From NCBI GenBank assembly GCA_021780585.1, contig JAJXYM010000359.1:1-8630 (forward strand): a DNA stretch of 8,630 nt, given 5' to 3'. Below, piece after piece: positions 7,060 to 8,630 of the stretch. A model generated the notes under the pieces. The model was not told the DNA's origin. It made no database searches and saw only the letters and a list, made by a program, of their open reading frames with translations. How positions within the stretch are numbered: the first letter of the stretch is position 1; each line of letters begins with the position of its first letter. A program made the translations under genes and the position numbers. The stretch is from Deltaproteobacteria bacterium (GTDB lineage: Bacteria; Desulfobacterota; Binatia; Binatales; Binataceae).

Positions 7060-7847
7060 GCGCTCCGTCGGCCGTCACGCGGCCGGCAGATAAACCAGGC
7101 TTGACTGTCGAGTAATCCGGCCGGCGATCCGAGCGGCGAAAACCGGGTTTCCTGTACGGTGAAATTTTCGCCAATACGATCGCGCAGCGCGCGCCAGTTG
7201 AAACCCTTGTGGCCGTGATAGCGCCATCCGTCGGACGGGCCGGCGCTATAGACGGGCCGCGCGATCCGCGCGCGCCGCGTCGCCAGCACCATCGTTAGCA
7301 GCTCGCTGATACGGTAGCGTTCGGCGTACTGATAATCGCCGATCCGGCGCCATCCCGCCCACACCCGCAGCGCCTGCTTGAGGATCAGCGACGGGCCGAT
7401 CTCGATCGGCACGCTGACGATCGCGATTCCGTCTGGCGCGACCAGCCGGGACAGCTTGTCGAGCACGACGTCAACGTCGGCGGCGACGCAGTGTTCGAGC
7501 ACCTCCATACAGGTAACGACGCCGAACCTATGCGCGAACTCCGGCGCGCGCAGTTCCGCAACGTCGCGGAAGCTGACGGTCGGCAATACGCCGTCGAAGC
7601 GGCGGCGACAGTCGGCGATTTGTCCGGAATTGAAATCGGTTCCGACCGCGGCCGGGAACAGATCGCTGACCACGGACAAAAACGCGCCATCACCGCATCC
7701 GTAATCGAGCAGCGTGCGGCCGGCGAAGGGTTCGACCAGCCGCCGCGCCATCCGGAAGCGCCCGCGATGGCTCAGGCGGATCGCGATGACCGACGAGCGG
7801 AGCTGCTTGAGCTCATAATGGCCGGGGTCGGGACGCGCGGGTGTCAT
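7047..7847 (-). CDS. Class I SAM-dependent methyltransferase
   Basis: Soluble methyltransferase of 266 residues counted from ATG 7847. Motif I is LLDYGCGDG (46-54), the ribose-binding acidic residue is D71 in VGTDFN, and the motif IV region is CMEVLEHC (113-120). A DKLSRLVAPDGIAIVSVP strand (130-147) is typical of the Methyltransf_11/23 type that acts on small molecules, lipids or sugars. The C-terminal third (GWRYHGHKGFNWRAL, then an RF-PLG stretch) should set substrate specificity and is not one I recognise. The frame is open to GTG 7919, but that codon falls in the end of repeat copy 2 and the extra 24 residues look non-conserved, so I prefer ATG 7847; neither has a good ribosome binding site. 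The last codons (AASR and TAG) come from repeat copy 1. The gene stands alone, bracketed by the two repeats. Its substrate is unknown; a lipid or cell-envelope target would fit the transporter next door, but that is conjecture. Confidence 0.88.
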   Translation of the reverse strand: MTPARPDPGHYELKQLRSSVIAIRLSHRGRFRMARRLVEPFAGRTLLDYGCGDGAFLSVVSDLFPAAVGTDFNSGQIADCRRRFDGVLPTVSFRDVAELRAPEFAHRFGVVTCMEVLEHCVAADVDVVLDKLSRLVAPDGIAIVSVPIEIGPSLILKQALRVWAGWRRIGDYQYAERYRISELLTMVLATRRARIARPVYSAGPSDGWRYHGHKGFNWRALRDRIGENFTVQETRFSPLGSPAGLLDSQAWFICRPRDGRRSAASR

Positions 7848-7918
7848 CTTGGCGGATGCCCAAGGGCTCCCGGCGCATGATAGCCGGTTATTCGCCGCGT
7901 GTAACCGGACCCGCGCCA

Positions 7919-7960
7919 CGCGGCGCGATAGTTGCGCTTTATGGCAACTATCGTGACGCG
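7919..7960. repeat. Palindromic 42-bp repeat element, copy 2
   Basis: Direct repeat of 7018-7059, 901 bp away. The hairpin is perfect here: CGATAGTTGC, loop GCTTTATG, then GCAACTATCG (10 bp). Relative to copy 1, a T/C change in the left arm is matched by an A/G change in the right arm, so pairing is kept (T-A versus C-G). It sits between the end of the DUF35 gene (7988) and the start of the methyltransferase. It could terminate the DUF35 operon or be a REP-like repeat. Confidence 0.75.
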
Positions 7961-7987
7961 TGGGCGGGCGGGTCGGTGCGGGCCGGA

Positions 7988-8389
7988 TCAGGCCGGCTTG
8001 AACTTGACCAGCGTATGATCAGGCGTCACGTCGTCGAACGCGACCGTCACCGGCATCCCAATCTTCACCTGCTCGGGCGGCGCAATCAGATTCGTGGTCA
8101 GGCGCGGCCCCTCCTCGAGCTCGACGATCGCGAGCACATACGGCGCGTCGGCAAACGAGCGGCTCGAGGCGCGGCGCACGACGGTATAGCTGTAAAGCTT
8201 GCCGCGGCCGCTCACGCCCCGCCATTCCAGATTCTCCGACAGGCAATGCGGACAGCGCGGGCGCGGATAGTAGATGAACGCGCCGCATCCAGCGCATTTC
8301 TGCAGCTTCAGTTCATGCCGGCGCGCGGCCTCCCAGTAGGGCGCGCTGAAATGAGACGGCTTGGGGAGTGGCTTATGGTATTCGCTCAT
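7988..8389 (-). CDS. DUF35 zinc-ribbon/OB-fold protein (acyl-CoA enzyme partner)
   Basis: 133 residues, the full size for a stand-alone DUF35 protein. An N-terminal helix (SAPYWEAARRHELKLQKC) leads into a zinc ribbon with C32, C35, C46 and C49 (KCAGCG, then RCPHCL). An OB-fold follows from about residue 56 (GRGKLYSYTVVRR, APYVLAIVELEEGPRLTTNL, VKIGMPVTVAFDDV). DUF35 proteins have no known catalysis of their own. They bind acyl-CoA and form complexes with thiolase-like enzymes, as in the actinobacterial Ltp2-ChsH2 steroid side-chain aldolase and archaeal acetoacetyl-CoA thiolase/HMG-CoA synthase assemblies. The ATG overlaps the stop of the upstream thiolase-like gene (ATGA), so the two are translationally coupled and very probably form one complex. 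The gene is followed by a short GCCGG/CCGGC inverted repeat just after its stop and then repeat copy 2. Confidence 0.92.
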   Translation of the reverse strand: MSEYHKPLPKPSHFSAPYWEAARRHELKLQKCAGCGAFIYYPRPRCPHCLSENLEWRGVSGRGKLYSYTVVRRASSRSFADAPYVLAIVELEEGPRLTTNLIAPPEQVKIGMPVTVAFDDVTPDHTLVKFKPA

Positions 8390-8630
8390 GACCGGCGCTC
8401 CAGAATCAGGCTGACCTGTTCGCTCATGATGCCGCCGTTGCCGTTGACGTAGGCGAGCGCGGCGTCCTTGACCTGGCGGGCGTCGCCGCGGCCCATCAGT
8501 TGACGGATCGCTTCGACCACATGGCTCATCCCGCCGCCCAGGCCGGGCTGTCCGAAGGAAAGCTGGCCGCCGTGGGTGTTGCAGGGGAAATCGCCGGCGT
8601 ACGAAAGGTCATGCTCGGCGACGAACGGCC
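8386..8630 (-). CDS. Thiolase-like protein (SCP-x/Ltp type), C-terminal 80 residues only
   Basis: Hand translation of the minus strand from the right edge gives PFVAEHDLSYAGDFPCNTHG, then GQLSFGQPGLGGGMSHVVEA, a helix IRQLMGRGDARQVKDA and ALAYVNGNGGIMSEQVSLIL, ending ERRS and TGA (8388-8386). NTHGG-LS-G-PG-GGG and the final GNGG segment match the thiolase C-terminal domain of the lipid-transfer-protein (SCP-x/Ltp) branch. In degradative and biosynthetic thiolases this domain carries a catalytic His in GHP and a Cys in CxGGGxG. Here the GHP position reads GQP (Gln codon 8550-8548) and the Cys loop reads NGNGG, so both are absent. That favours a retro-aldolase or other non-thiolytic C-C lyase acting on an acyl-CoA, working with the DUF35 protein encoded just after it. 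The N-terminal half, including the region of the nucleophilic Cys, is outside the window. Confidence 0.85.
   Translation of the reverse strand, partial: PFVAEHDLSYAGDFPCNTHGGQLSFGQPGLGGGMSHVVEAIRQLMGRGDARQVKDAALAYVNGNGGIMSEQVSLILERRS

Noticed and set aside
5792..7174. 460-codon open frame on the minus strand
   Set aside because: Antisense to the transporter and overlapping the terminator and methyltransferase end; composition is biased to R, H, Q and E with no domain.
7018..7960. Repeats as integron attC sites or Xer/dif modules
   Set aside because: The order and sequence of the GTT/AAC boxes do not fit RYYYAAC...GTTRRRY, and the 10-8-10 arms do not match the 11-6-11 dif layout or its consensus.
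1..8630. CRISPR array, tRNA, rRNA, transposase, integrase or known defence genes
   Set aside because: None seen on either strand; the only repeats supported are the 42-bp pair and the 11-bp GTCAT units.

Overview
This is a GC-rich bacterial window with long shadow reading frames on both strands, as expected at high GC. It carries an aerobic or facultative style gene set: a hybrid sensor kinase, MoaA, an HpnN-like RND/MMPL exporter, a class I methyltransferase, and a DUF35/thiolase-like pair. The combination suggests a Gram-negative, possibly hopanoid-producing soil or sediment lineage (Binatota, 'delta-proteobacterial' or Rokubacteria-like groups would fit). Nothing in the window fixes the taxon, so this is a guess.

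Layout, left to right. (1) 1-1295, minus: PAS-HisKA-HATPase hybrid histidine kinase, cut by the left edge just as its receiver domain begins. A three-unit, 11-bp-spaced GTCAT direct repeat lies upstream of it. (2) 1540-1980, minus: small DUF2786-type protein of unknown function. (3) 1981-2614: mostly non-coding, with an AT-rich patch and, at 2342-2500 plus, what looks like the 5' remnant of a ferritin-like protein gene. (4) 2615-3613, minus: moaA, complete, with both Fe-S cysteine triads and the C-terminal GG. (5) 3614-3926: divergent control region with one plausible promoter facing each way. (6) 3927-6979, plus: a 68-residue membrane-anchored small protein, then a 932-residue 12-TM RND/MMPL transporter resembling HpnN, closed by a probable intrinsic terminator. 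(7) 7018-7960: a SAM methyltransferase gene (minus) bracketed by two directly repeated 42-bp palindromic elements 901 bp apart. (8) 7988-8630, minus: a DUF35 zinc-ribbon/OB protein translationally coupled (ATGA overlap) to an upstream thiolase-like protein cut by the right edge.

How the genes relate: the exporter and small protein probably form one unit, and the thiolase-like/DUF35 pair forms another, probably a two-subunit acyl-CoA enzyme. The rest look like independent single genes. I see no defence system, CRISPR array, tRNA, rRNA, transposase or integrase. The most unusual structure is the pair of hairpin repeats flanking the methyltransferase. They differ by a paired, structure-preserving substitution, and one supplies the methyltransferase stop codon.
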